Below are positions 25,901-37,879 of a stretch of DNA of 64,000 nt, piece by piece. Source of the DNA: Diadophis punctatus similis (lineage: Eukaryota > Chordata > Lepidosauria > Squamata > Dipsadidae); assembly GCA_023053685.1 (NCBI GenBank), contig JALIGW010000213.1:1-64000 (forward strand), read 5' to 3'. The notes beneath the pieces are model-generated. The model saw nothing but the letters and a program-made list of their open reading frames with translations, had not been told where the DNA came from and did no database searches. The translations under genes were made by a program, and so were the position numbers. The first letter of the stretch is position 1. Each line of letters starts with the position of its first letter.

Positions 25901-27436
25901 GGCTAGCTCTTCAGGGTAGGCTCGGAATCGAAAATCAAGCGAGAATTTGGCTTTCCAGCCCATGGGGAACAGGAATATGTGTTTCATTTTCATTTCTGAG
26001 GTGTTTGTCAAAAGTCATGTTTTTTTGGCTGTATTGAGTCCTAAGGCGAATGCAGTGTTAGACTTTGGGCTAGCTCTTCAGGGTAGGCTCAGAATCGAAA
26101 ATCAAGCGAGAATTCGGCTGTCCAGCCCGTGGGGAACAGGAATATGTGTTTCATTTTCATTTCTGAGGTGTTTGTCAAAAGTGATGTTTTTGGGCTGAAT
26201 TGAGAAATAAGGCGAATGCTGTGTTAGACCTTGAGCTAGCTCTTCAGGGTAGGCTCGGAATCGAAAATCAAGCGAGAATTCGGCTTTCCAGCCCATGGGG
26301 AACAGGAATATGTGTTTCATTTTCATTTCTGAGGTGTTTGTCAAAAGTGATGTTTTTGGGCTGTATTAAGAAATAAGGCGAATGCTGTGTTAGACCTTGA
26401 GCTAGCTCTTCAGGGTAGGCTTGGAATCGAAAATCAAGCGAGAATTCAGCTGTCCAGCCCGTGGGGAATAGGGATATGTGTTTCTTTTTCATTTCTGAGG
26501 TGTTTGTCAAAAGTGATGTTTTTGGCTGTATTGAGTCCTAAGGCGAATGCTGTGTTCGACCTTGGGCTAGCTCTTCAGGGAAAGGTCGGAATCAAAAATC
26601 AAGCGAGAATTTGGCTTTCCAGCCTGTGGGGAACAGGAATATGTGTTTCTTTTTCATTTCTGAGGTGTTTGTCAAAAGTGATGTTTTTGGGCTGAATTGA
26701 GAAATAAGGGGAATGCTGTGTTAGACCGTGAGCTAGCTCTTCAGGGTAGGCTCGGAATCGAAAATCAAGCGAGAATTCGGCTTTCCAGCCTGTGGGGAAC
26801 AGGAATATGTGTTTCATTTTCATTTCTGAGGTGTTTGTCAAAAGTGATGTTTTTGGGCTGTATTGAGTCCTAAGGCGAATGCTGTGTTAGACCGTGAGCT
26901 AGCTCTTCAGGGTAGGCTCGGAATCGAAAATCAAGCGAGAATTCGGCTTTCCAGCCTGTGGGGAACAGGAATCTGTGTTTCTTTTTCATTTCTGAGGTGT
27001 TTGTCAAAAGTGATGTTTTTGGGCTGAATTGAGAAATAAGGCGAATGCTGTGTTAGACCGTGAGCTAGCTCTTCAGGGTAGGCTCGGAATCGAAAATCAA
27101 GCGAGAATTCGGCTTTCCAGCCTGTGGGGAACAGGAATCTGTGTTTCATTTTCATTTCTGAGGTGTTTGTCAAAAGTCATGTTTTTTGGCTGTATTGAGT
27201 CCTAAGGCGAATGCAGTGTTAGACTTTGGGCTAGCTCTTCAGGGTAGGCTCGGAATCGAAAATCAAGCGAGAATTCGGTTTTCCAGCCCGTGGGGAACAG
27301 GAATATGTGTTTCATTTTCATTTCTGAGGTGTTTGTCAAAAGTCATGTTTTTTGGCTGTATTGAGTCCTAAGGCGAATGCAGTGTTAGACTTTGGGCTAG
27401 CTCTTCAGGGTAGGCTCAGAATCGAAAATCAAGCGA
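22958..27436. repeat. Rearranged higher-order segment C1 (~27 monomers)
   Basis: This segment begins with the same monomer class as the 30-mer but then follows a different order. Marks are GGGATATGTTTTTC near 23487, GTGATATTTTT near 24689, GCTCTGTTAG near 25554, GAGTTAGC near 25735 and TTCAACTGTCC near 25783. The same marks in a similar order recur at 34.2-37.7 kb and, with added indels, in the first 12.9 kb. It therefore represents a second, related higher-order arrangement interleaved with the 30-mer. Confidence 0.7.
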
Positions 27437-29258
27437 GAATTCGGCTTTCCAGCCCGTGGGGAACAGGAATATGTGTTTCATTTTCATTTCTGAGGTGTTT
27501 GTCAAAAGTGATGTTTTTGGGCTGAATTGAGAAATAAGGCGAATGCTGTGTTAGACCTTGAGCTAGCTCTTCAGGGTAGGCTCGGAATCGAAAATCAAGC
27601 GAGAATTCGGCTTTCCAGCCTGTGGGGAACAGGAATATGTGTTTCTTTTTCATTTCTGAGGTGTTTGTCAAAAGTGATGTTTTTGGCTGTATTGAGTCCT
27701 AAGGCGAATGCTGTGTTAGACCTTGGGCTAGCTCTTCAGGGTAGGCTCGGAATCGAAAATCAAGCGAGAATTCGGCTTTCCAGCCTGTGGGGAACAGGAA
27801 TATGTGTTTCATTTTCATTTCTGAGGTGTTTGTCAAAAGTCATGTTTTTTGGCTGTATTGAGTCCTAAGGCGAATGCAGTGTTAGACTTTGGGCTAGCTC
27901 TTCAGGGTAGGCTCGGAATCGAAAATCAAGCGAGAATTCAGCTTTCCAGCCCATGGGGAACAGGAATATGTGTTTCATTTTCATTTCTGAGGTGTTTGTC
28001 AAAAGTCATGTTTTTTGGCTGTATTGAGTCCTAAGGCGAATGCAGTGTTAGACTTTGGGCTAGCTCTTCAGGGTAGGCTCGGAATCGAAAATCAAGCGAG
28101 AATTTGGCTTTCCAGCCCATGGGGAACAGGAATATGTGTTTCATTTTCATTTCTGAGGTGTTTGTCAAAAGTCATGTTTTTTGGCTGTATTGAGTCCTAA
28201 GGCGAATGCAGTGTTAGACTTTGGGCTAGCTCTTCAGGGTAGGCTCAGAATTGAAAATCAAGCGAGAATTCGGCTGTCCAGCCCGTGGGGAACAGGAATA
28301 TGTGTTTCATTTTCATTTCTGAGGTGTTTGTCAAAAGTGATGTTTTTTGGGCTGAATTGAGAAATAAGGCGAATGCTGTGTTATACCTTGAGCTAGCTCT
28401 TCAGGGTAGGCTCGGAATAGAAAATCAAGCGAGAATTCGGCTTTCCAGCCTGTGGGGAACAGGAATATGTGTTTCTTTTTCATTTCTGAGGTGTTTGTCA
28501 AAAGTGATGTTTTTGGCTGTATTGGGTCCTAAGGCGAATGCTGTGTTAGACCTTGGGCTAGCTCTTCAGGGAAAGGTCGGAATCAAAAATCAAGCGAAAT
28601 TCGGCTTTCCAGCCTGTGGGGAACAGGAATATGTGTTTCATTTTCATTTCTGAGGTGTTTGTCAAAAGTCATATTTTTGGCTGTATTGAGTCCTAAGGCG
28701 AATGCTGTGTTAGACTTTGGGCTAGCTCTTCAGGGTAGGCTCGGAATCGAAAATCAAGCGAGAATTAGCTTTCCAGCCCGTGGGGAACAGGAATATGTGT
28801 TTCTTTTTCATTTCTGAGGTGTTTGTCAAAAGTGATGTTTTTGGGCTGAATTTAGAAATAAGGCGAATGCTGTGTTAGACCTTGGGCTAGCTCTTCAGGA
28901 AAAGGTCGGAATCAAAAATCAAGCGAGAATTCGGCTTTCCAGCCTGTGGGGAACAGGAATATGTGTTTCATTTTCATTTCTGAGGTGTTTGTCAAAAGTC
29001 ATGTTTTTTGGCTGTATTGAATCCTAAGGCGAATGCAGTGTTAGACTTTGGGCTAGCTCTTCAGGGTAGGCTCAGAATCGAAAATCAAGCAAGAATTTGG
29101 CTTTCCAGCCTGTGGGGAACAGGAATATGTGTTTCTTTTTCATTTCTGAGGTGTTTGTCAAAAGTGATGTTTTTGGGCTGAATTGAGAAATAAGGCGAAT
29201 GCAGTGTTAGACTTTGGGCTAGCTCTTCAGGGTAGGCTCAGAATCGAAAATCAAGCGA
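27437..29258. repeat. Partial 30-mer copy (11 monomers)
   Basis: The order matches the first 11 or so monomers of copies 1 and 2 (compare 18152 to about 19970), including the run of GTCATG-class monomers and the 165-bp monomer with AAGCGAAATTCGG near 28597. The segment then jumps mid-order, near 29200, back to the start of a complete copy. Three one-off changes are seen: TTGAAAATC at 28251, an extra T near 28346, and GAATTAGC near 28764. Confidence 0.75.
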
Positions 29259-32200
29259 GAATTCGGCTTTCCAGCCCGTCGGGGAACAGGAATATGTGTT
29301 TCATTTTCATTTCTGAGGTGTTTGTCAAAAGTGATGTTTTTGGGCTGAATTGAGAAATAAGGCGAATGCTGTGTTAGACCTTGAGCTAGCTCTTCAGGGT
29401 AGGCTCGGAATCGAAAATCAAGCGAGAATTCGGCTTTCCAGCCTGTGGGGAACAGGAATATGTGTTTCTTTTTCATTTCTGAGGTGTTTGTCAAAAGTGA
29501 TGTTTTTGGCTGTATTGAGTCCTAAGGCGAATGCCGTGTTAGACCTTGGGCTAGCTCTTCAGGGTAGGCTCGGAATCGAAAATCAAGCGAGAATTCGGCT
29601 TTCCAGCCTGTGGGGAACAGGAATATGTGTTTCATTTTCATTTCTGAGGTGTTTGTCAAAAGTCATGTTTTTTGGCTGTATTGAGTCCTAAGGCGAATGC
29701 AGTGTTAGACTTTGGGCTAGCTCTTCAGGGTAGGCTCGGAATCGAAAATCAAGTGAGAATTCAGCTTTCCAGCCCATGGGGAACAGGAATATGTGTTTCA
29801 TTTTCATTTCTGAGGTGTTTGTCAAAAGTCATGTTTTTTGGCTGTATTGAGTCCTAAGGCGAATGCAGTGTTAGACTTTGGGCTAGCTCTTCAGGGTAGG
29901 CTCGGAATCGAAAATCAAGCGAGAATTTGGCTTTCCAGCCCATGGAGAACAGGAATATGTGTTTCATTTTCATTTCTGAGGTGTTTGTCAAAAGTCATGT
30001 TTTTTGGCTGTATTGAGTCCTAAGGCGAATGCAGTGTTAGACTTTGGGCTAGCTCTTCAGGGTAGGCTCAGAATCGAAAATCAAGCGAGAATTCGGCTGT
30101 CCAGCCCGTGGGGAACAGGAATATGTGTTTCATTTTCATTTCTGAGGTGTTTGTCAAAAGTGATGTTTTTGGGCTGAATTGAGAAATAAGGCGAATGCTG
30201 TGTTATACCTTGAGCTAGCTCTTCAGGGTAGGCTCGGAATAGAAAATCAAGCGAGAATTCGGCTTTCCAGCCTGTGGGGAACAGGAATATGTGTTTCTTT
30301 TTCATTTCTGAGGTGTTTGTCAAAAGTGATGTTTTTGGCTGTATTGGGTCCTAAGGCGAATGCTGTGTTAGACCTTGGGCTAGCTCTTCAGGGAAAGGTC
30401 GGAATCAAAAATCAAGCGAAATTCGGCTTTCCAGCCTGTGGGGAACAGGAATATGTGTTTCATTTTCATTTCTGAGGTGTTTGTCAAAAGTCATATTTTT
30501 GGCTGTATTGAGTCCTAAGGCGAATGCTGTGTTAGACTTTGGGCTAGCTCTTCAGGGTAGGCTCGGAATCGAAAATCAAGCGAGAATTTAGCTTTCCAGC
30601 CCGTGGGGAACAGGAATATGTGTTTCTTTTTCATTTCTGAGGTGTTTGTCAAAAGTGATGTTTTTGGGCTGAATTTAGAAATAAGGCGAATGCTGTGTTA
30701 GACCTTGGGCTAGCTCTTCAGGAAAAGGTCGGAATCAAAAATCAAGCGAGAATTCGGCTTTCCAGCCTGTGGGGAACAGGAATATGTGTTTCATTTTCAT
30801 TTCTGAGGTGTTTGTCAAAAGTCATGTTTTTTGGCTGTATTGAATCCTAAGGCGAATGCAGTGTTAGACTTTGGGCTAGCTCTTCAGGGTAGGCTCAGAA
30901 TCGAAAATCAAGCAAGAATTTGGCTTTCCAGCCTGTGGGGAACAGGAATATGTGTTTCTTTTTCATTTCTGAGGTGTTTGTCAAAAGTGATGTTTTTGGG
31001 CTGAATTGAGAAATAAGGCGAATGCTGTGTTAGACCGTGAGCTAGCTCTTCAGGGTAGGCTCGGAATCGAAAATCAAGCGAGAATTCGGCTTTCCAGCCT
31101 GTGGGGAACAGGAATCTGTGTTTCATTTTCATTTCTGAGGTGTTTGTCAAAAGTCATGTTTTTTGGCTGTATTGAGTCCTAAGGCGAATGCAGTGTTAGA
31201 CTTTGGGCTAGCTCTTCAGGCTAGGCTCGGAATCGAAAATCAAGCGAGAATTCGGTTTTCCAGCCCGTGGGGAACAGGAATATGTGTTTCATTTTCATTT
31301 CTGAGGTGTTTGTCAAAAGTCATGTTTTTTGGCTGTATTGAGTCCTAAGGCGAATGCAGTGTTAGACTTTGGGCTAGCTCTTCAGGGTAGGCTCAGAATC
31401 GAAAATCAAGCGAGAATTCGGCTTTCCAGCCCGTGGGGAACAGGAATATGTGTTTCATTTTCATTTCTGAGGTGTTTGTCAAAAGTGATGTTTTTGGGCT
31501 GAATTGAGAAATAAGGCGAATGCTGTGTTAGACCTTGAGCTAGCTCTTCAGGGTAGGCTCGGAATCGAAAATCAAGCGAGAATTCGGCTTTCCAGCCTGT
31601 GGGGAACAGGAATATGTGTTTCTTTTTCATTTCTGAGGTGTTTGTCAAAAGTGATGTTTTTGGCTGTATTGAGTCCTAAGGCGAATGCTGTGTTAGACCT
31701 TGGGCTAGCTCTTCAGGGAAAGGTCGGAATCAAAAATCAAGCGAGAATTCGGCTTTCCAGCCTGTGGGGAACAGGAATATGTGTTTCTTTTTCATTTCTG
31801 AGGTGTTTGTCAAAAGTGATGTTTTTGGGCTGAATTGAGAAATAAGGGGAATGCTGTGTTAGACCGTGAGCTAGCTCTTCAGGGTAGGCTCGGAATCGAA
31901 AATCAAGCGAGAATTCGGCTTTCCAGCCTGTGGGGAACAGGAATATGTGTTTCATTTTCATTTCTGAGGTGTTTGTCAAAAGTCATGTTTTTTGGCTGTA
32001 TTGAGTCCTAAGGCGAATGCAGTGTTAGACTTTGGGCTAGCTCTTCAGGGTAGGCTCGGAATCGAAAATCAAGCGAGAATTCAGCTTTCCAGCCCATGGG
32101 GAACAGGAATATGTGTTTCATTTTCATTTCTGAGGTGTTTGTCAAAAGTGATGTTTTTGGCTGTATTGAGTCCTAAGGCGAATGCTGTGTTAGACCTTGG

Positions 32201-34231
32201 GCTAGCTCTTCAGGGAAAGGTCGGAATCAAAAATCAAGCGAGAATTTGGCTTTCCAGCCTGTGGGGAACAGGAATATGTGTTTCTTTTTCATTTCTGAGG
32301 TGTTTGTCAAAAGTGATGTTTTTGGGCTGAATTGAGAAATAAGGGGAATGCTGTGTTAGACCTTGAGCTAGCTCTTCAGGGTAGGCTCGGAATCGAAAAT
32401 CAAGCGAGAATTCGGCTTTCCAGCCTGTGGGGAACAGGAATATGTGTTTCATTTTCATTTCTGAGGTGTTTGTCAAAAGTCATGTTTTTTGGCTGTATTG
32501 AGTCCTAAGGCAAATGCAGTGTTAGACTTTGGGCTAGCTCTTCAGGGTAGGCTCGGAATCGAAAATCAAGCGAGAATTCGGCTTTCCAGCCCATGGGGAA
32601 CAGGAATATGTGTTTCATTTTCATTTCTGAGGTGTTTGTCAAAAGTGATGTTTTTGGGCTGTATTGAGTCCTAAGGCGAATGCTGTGTTAGACCTTGGGC
32701 TAGCTCTTCAGGGAAAGGTCAGAATCAAAAATCAAGCGAGAATTCGGCTTTCCAGCCTGTGGGGAACAGGAATATGTGTTTCATTTTCATTTCTGAGGTG
32801 TTTGTCAAAAGTGATGTTTTTGGGCTGAATTAAGAAATAAGGCGAATGCTGTGTTAGACCTTGAGCTAGCTCTTCAGGGTAGGCTTGGAATCGAAAATCA
32901 AGCGAGAATTCAGCTGTCCAGCCCATGGGGAATAGGGATATGTGTTTCTTTTTCATTTCTGAGGTTTTTGTCAAAAGTGATGTTTTTGGGCTGAATTGAA
33001 TCCTAAGGCGAATGCTGTGTTAGACTTTGGGCTAGCTCTTCAGGAAAAGGTCGGAATCAAAAATCAAGCGAGAATTCGGCTTTCCAGCCTGTGGGGAACA
33101 GGAATATGTGTTTCATTTTCATTTCTGAGGTGTTTGTCAAAAGTCATGTTTTTTGGCTGTATTGAGTCCTAAGGCGAATGCAGTGTTAGACTTTGGGCTA
33201 GCTCTTCAGGGTAGGCTCAGAATCGAAAATCAAGCGAGAATTCGGCTGTCCAGCCCGTGGGGAACAGGAATATGTGTTTCATTTTCATTTCTGAGGTGTT
33301 TGTCAAAAGTGATGTTTTTGGGCTGAATTGAGAAATAAGGCGAATGCTGTGTTATACCTTGAGCTAGCTCTTCAGGGTAGGCTCGGAATAGAAAATCAAG
33401 CGAGAATTCGGCTTTCCAGCCTGTGGGGAACAGGAATATGTGTTTCTTTTTCATTTCTGAGGTGTTTGTCAAAAGTGATGTTTTTGGCTGTATTGAGTCC
33501 TAAGGCGAATGCTGTGTTAGACCTTGGGCTAGCTCTTCAGGGAAAGGTCGGAATCAAAAATCAAGCGAGAATTCGGCTTTCCAGCCTGTGGGGAACAGGA
33601 ATATGTGTTTCATTTTCATTTCTGAGGTGTTTGTCAAAAGTCATATTTTTGGCTGTATTGAGTCCTAAGGCGAATGCTGTGTTAGACCTTGAGCTAGCTC
33701 TTCAGGGTAGGCTCGGAATCGAAAAATAAGCGAGAATTCGGCTTTCCAGCCCGTGGGGAACAGGAATATGTGTTTCTTTTTCATTTCTGAGGTGTTTGTC
33801 AAAAGTGATGTTTTTGGGCTGAATTTAGAAATAAGGCGAATGCTGTGTTAGACCTTGGGCTAGCTCTTCAGGAAAAGGTCGGAATCAAAAATCAAGCGAG
33901 AATTCGGCTTTCCAGCCTGTGGGGAACAGGAATCTGTGTTTCATTTTCATTTCTGAGGTGTTTGTCAAAAGTCATGTTTTTTGGCTGTATTGAGTCCTAA
34001 GGCGAATGCAGTGTTAGACTTTGGGCTAGCTCTTCAGGGTAGGCTCGGAATCGAAAATCAAGCGAGAATTCGGTTTTCCAGCCCGTGGGGAACAGGAATA
34101 TGTGTTTCATTTTCATTTCTGAGGTGTTTGTCAAAAGTCATGTTTTTTGGCTGTATTGAGTCCTAAGGCGAATGCAGTGTTAGACTTTGGGCTAGCTCTT
34201 CAGGGTAGGCTCAGAATCGAAAATCAAGCGA
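29259..34231. repeat. 30-monomer higher-order repeat, copy 4 (4973 bp)
   Basis: A complete 30-monomer copy. The second starting-class monomer lies 2155 bp in, the same spacing as in copy 2 and as in copy 1 once its 7-bp insertion is removed. It lacks the marks private to copies 1 and 2 (CTTTTTTAATTTC, TATTAAGTCC). It keeps the GGTTTTCC-headed monomer that copy 2 has lost. Near 33.75 kb it has the GAATTTAGAAAT class, as in copy 2 but not copy 1. There is an extra C near 29280. Confidence 0.85.
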
Positions 34232-37200
34232 GAATTCGGCTTTCCAGCCCGTGGGGAACAGGAATATGTGTTTCATTTTCATTTCTGAGGTGTTTGTCAA
34301 AAGTGATGTTTTTGGGCTGAATTGAGAAATAAGGCGAATGCTGTGTTAGACCTTGAGCTAGCTCTTCAGGGTAGGCTCGGAATCGAAAATCAAGCGAGAA
34401 TTCGGCTTTCCAGCCTGTGGGGAACAGGAATATGTGTTTCTTTTTCATTTCTGAGGTGTTTGTCAAAAGTGATGTTTTTGGCTGTATTGAGTCCTAAGGC
34501 GAATGCTGTGTTAGACCTTGGGCTAGCTCTTCAGGGAAAGGTCGGAATCAAAAATCAAGCGAGAATTCGGCTTTCCAGCCTGTGGGGAACAGGAATATGT
34601 GTTTCTTTTTCATTTCTGAGGTGTTTGTCAAAAGTGATGTTTTTGGGCTGAATTGAGAAATAAGGGGAATGCTGTGTTAGACCGTGAGCTAGCTCTTCAG
34701 GGTAGGCTTGGAATCGAAAATCAAGCGAGAATTCGGCTTTCCAGCCTGTGGGGAATAGGGATATGTTTTTCTTTTTCATTTCTGAGGTGTTTGTCAAAAG
34801 TGATGTTTTTGGGCTGAATTGAATCCTAAGGCGAATGCTGTGTTAGACTTTGGGCTAGCTCTTCAGGAAAAGGTCGGAATCAAAAATCAAGCGAGAATTC
34901 GGCTTTCCAGCCTGTGTGGAACAGGAATATGTGTTTCATTTTCATTTCTGAGGTGTTTGTCAAAAGTCATGTTTTTTGGCTGTATTGAGTCCTAAGGCGA
35001 ATGCAGTGTTAGACTTTGGGCTAGCTCTTCAGGGTAGGCTCAGAATCGAAAATCAAGCGAGAATTCGGCTTTCCAGCCCGTGGGGAACAGGAATATGTGT
35101 TTCATTTTCATTTCTGAGGTGTTTGTCAAAAGTGATGTTTTTGGGCTGAATTGAGAAATAAGGCGAATGCAGTGTTAGACTTTGGGCTAGCTCTTCAGGG
35201 TAGGCTCAGAATCGAAAATCAAGCGAGAATTCGGCTGTCCAGCCCGTGGGGAACAGGAATATGTGTTTCATTTTCATTTCTGAGGTGTTTGTCAAAAGTG
35301 ATGTTTTTGGGCTGAATTGAGAAATAAGGCGAATGCTGTGTTATACCTTGAGCTAGCTCTTCAGGGTAGGCTCGGAATCGAAAATCAAGCGAGAATTCGG
35401 CTTTCCAGCCTGTGGGGAACAGGAATATGTGTTTCTTTTTCATTTCTGAGGTGTTTGTCAAAAGTGATGTTTTTGGGCTGAATTGAGAAATAAGGGGAAT
35501 GCTGTGTTAGACCGTGAGCTAGCTCTTCAGGGTAGGCTCGGAATCGAAAATCAAGCGAGAATTCAGCTTTCCAGCCTGTGGGGAACAGGAATATGTGTTT
35601 CATTTTCATTTCTGAGGTGTTTGTCAAAAGTCATGTTTTTTGGCTGTATTGAGTCCTAAGGCGAATGCAGTGTTAGACTTTGGGCTAGCTCTTCAGGGTA
35701 GGCTCGGAATCGAAAATCAAGCGAGAATTCGGCTTTCCAGCCCATGGGGAACAGGAATATGTGTTTCATTTTCATTTCTGAGGTGTTTGTCAAAAGTGAT
35801 GTTTTTGGGCTGTATTAAGAAATAAGGCGAATGCTGTGTTAGACCTTGAGCTAGCTCTTCAGGGTAGGCTTGGAATCGAAAATCAAGCGAGAATTCAGCT
35901 GTCCAGCCCGTGGGGAATAGGGATATGTGTTTCTTTTTCATTTCTGAGGTGTTTGTCAAAAGTGATATTTTTGGGCTGAATTGAATCCTAAGGCGAATGC
36001 TGTGTTAGACTTTGGGCTAGCTCTTCAGGAAAAGGTCGGAATCAAAAATCAAGCGAGAATTCGGCTTTCCAGCCTGTGGGGAACAGGAATATGTGTTTCA
36101 TTTTCATTTCTGAGGTGTTTGTCAAAAGTCATGTTTTTTGGCTGTATTGAGAAATAAGGCGAATGCTGTGTTATACCTTGAGCTAGCTCTTCAGGGTAGG
36201 CTCGGAATAGAAAATCAAGCGAGAATTCGGCTTTCCAGCCTGTGAGGAACAGGAATATGTGTTTCTTTTTCATTTCTGAGGTGTTTGTCAAAAGTGATGT
36301 TTTTGGCTGTATTGAGTCCTAAGGCGAATGCTGTGTTAGACCTTGGGCTAGCTCTTCAGGGAAAGGTCGGAATCAAAAATCAAGCGAGAATTCGGCTTTC
36401 CAGCCTGTGGGGAACAGGAATATGTGTTTCTTTTCATTTCTGAGGTGTTTGTCAAAAGTGATGTTTTTGGGCTGAATTTAGAAATAAGGCGAATGCTGTG
36501 TTAGACCTTGGGCTAGCTCTTCAGGAAAGGGTCGGAATCAAAAATCAAGCGAGAATTCGGCTTTCCAGCCTGTGGGGAACAGGAATATGTGTTTCATTTT
36601 CATTTCTGAGGTGTTTGTCAAAAGTCATGTTTTTTGGCTGTATTGAATCCTAAGGCGAATGCAGTGTTAGACTTTGGGCTAGCTCTTCAGGGTAGGCTCA
36701 GAATCGAAAATCAAGCGAGAATTCGGCTTTCCAGCCCGTGGGGAACAGGAATATGTGTTTCATTTTCATTTCTGAGGTGTTTGTCAAAAGTGATGTTTTT
36801 GGGCTGAATTGAGAAATAAGGCGAATGCTGTGTTAGACCTTGAGCTAGCTCTTCAGGGTAGGCTCGGAATCGAAAATCAAGCGGGAATTCGGCTTTCCAG
36901 CCTGTGGGGAACAGGAATATGTGTTTCTTTTTCATTTCTGAGGTGTTTGTCAAAAGTGATGTTTTTGGCTGTATTGAGTCCTAAGGCGAATGCTGTGTTC
37001 GACCTTGGGCTAGCTCTTCAGGGAAAGGTCGGAATCAAAAATCAAGCGAGAATTTGGCTTTCCAGCCTGTGGGGAACAGGAATATGTGTTTCTTTTTCAT
37101 TTCTGAGGTGTTTGTCAAAAGTGATGTTTTTGGGCTGAATTGAGAAATAAGGGGAATGCTGTGTTAGACCGTGAGCTAGCTCTTCAGGGTAGGCTCGGAA

Positions 37201-37879
37201 TCGAAAATCAAGCGAGAATTCGGCTTTCCAGCCTGTGGGGAACAGGAATATGTGTTTCATTTTCATTTCTGAGGTGTTTGTCAAAAGTGATGTTTTTGGG
37301 CTGTATTGAGTCCTAAGGCGAATGCTCTGTTAGACCTTGGGCTAGCTCTTCAGGGAAAGGTCAGAATCAAAAATCAAGCGAGAATTCGGCTTTCCAGCCT
37401 GTGGGGAACAGGAATATGTGTTTCATTTTCATTTCTGAGGTGTTTGTCAAAAGTGATGTTTTTGGGCTGAATTAAGAAATAAGGCGAATGCTGTGTTAGA
37501 CCTTGAGTTAGCTCTTCAGGGTAGGCTTGGAATCGAAAATCAAGCGAGAATTCAACTGTCCAGCCCGTGGGGAATAGGGATATGTGTTTCTTTTTCATTT
37601 CTGAGGTTTTTGTCAAAAGTGATGTTTTTGGGCTGAATTGAATCCTAAGGCGAATGCTGTGTTAGACTTTGGGCAAGCTCTTCAGGAAAAGGTCGGAATC
37701 AAAAATCAAGCGAGAATTCGGCTTTCCAGCCTGTGGGGAACAGGAATATGTGTTTCATTTTCATTTCTGAGGTGTTTGTCAAAAGTCATGTTTTTTGGCT
37801 GTATTGAGTCCTAAGGCGAATGCAGTGTTAGACTTTGGGCTAGCTCTTCAGGGTAGGCTCGGAATCGAAAATCAAGCGA
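34232..37879. repeat. Rearranged higher-order segment C2
   Basis: Relative of the 22958-27436 segment. It carries GGGATATGTTTTTC near 34760, GTGATATTTTT near 35965, GCTCTGTTAG near 37326, GAGTTAGC near 37507, TTCAACTGTCC near 37552 and GGGCAAGCTC at 37671. The part at 36.7-37.7 kb matches 9.5-10.5 kb at a constant offset of 27210 bp over at least two monomers. A hybrid monomer near 36130 joins a GTCATG arm directly to a GAGAAATAAGG arm, which marks an exchange inside a monomer. Confidence 0.7.
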
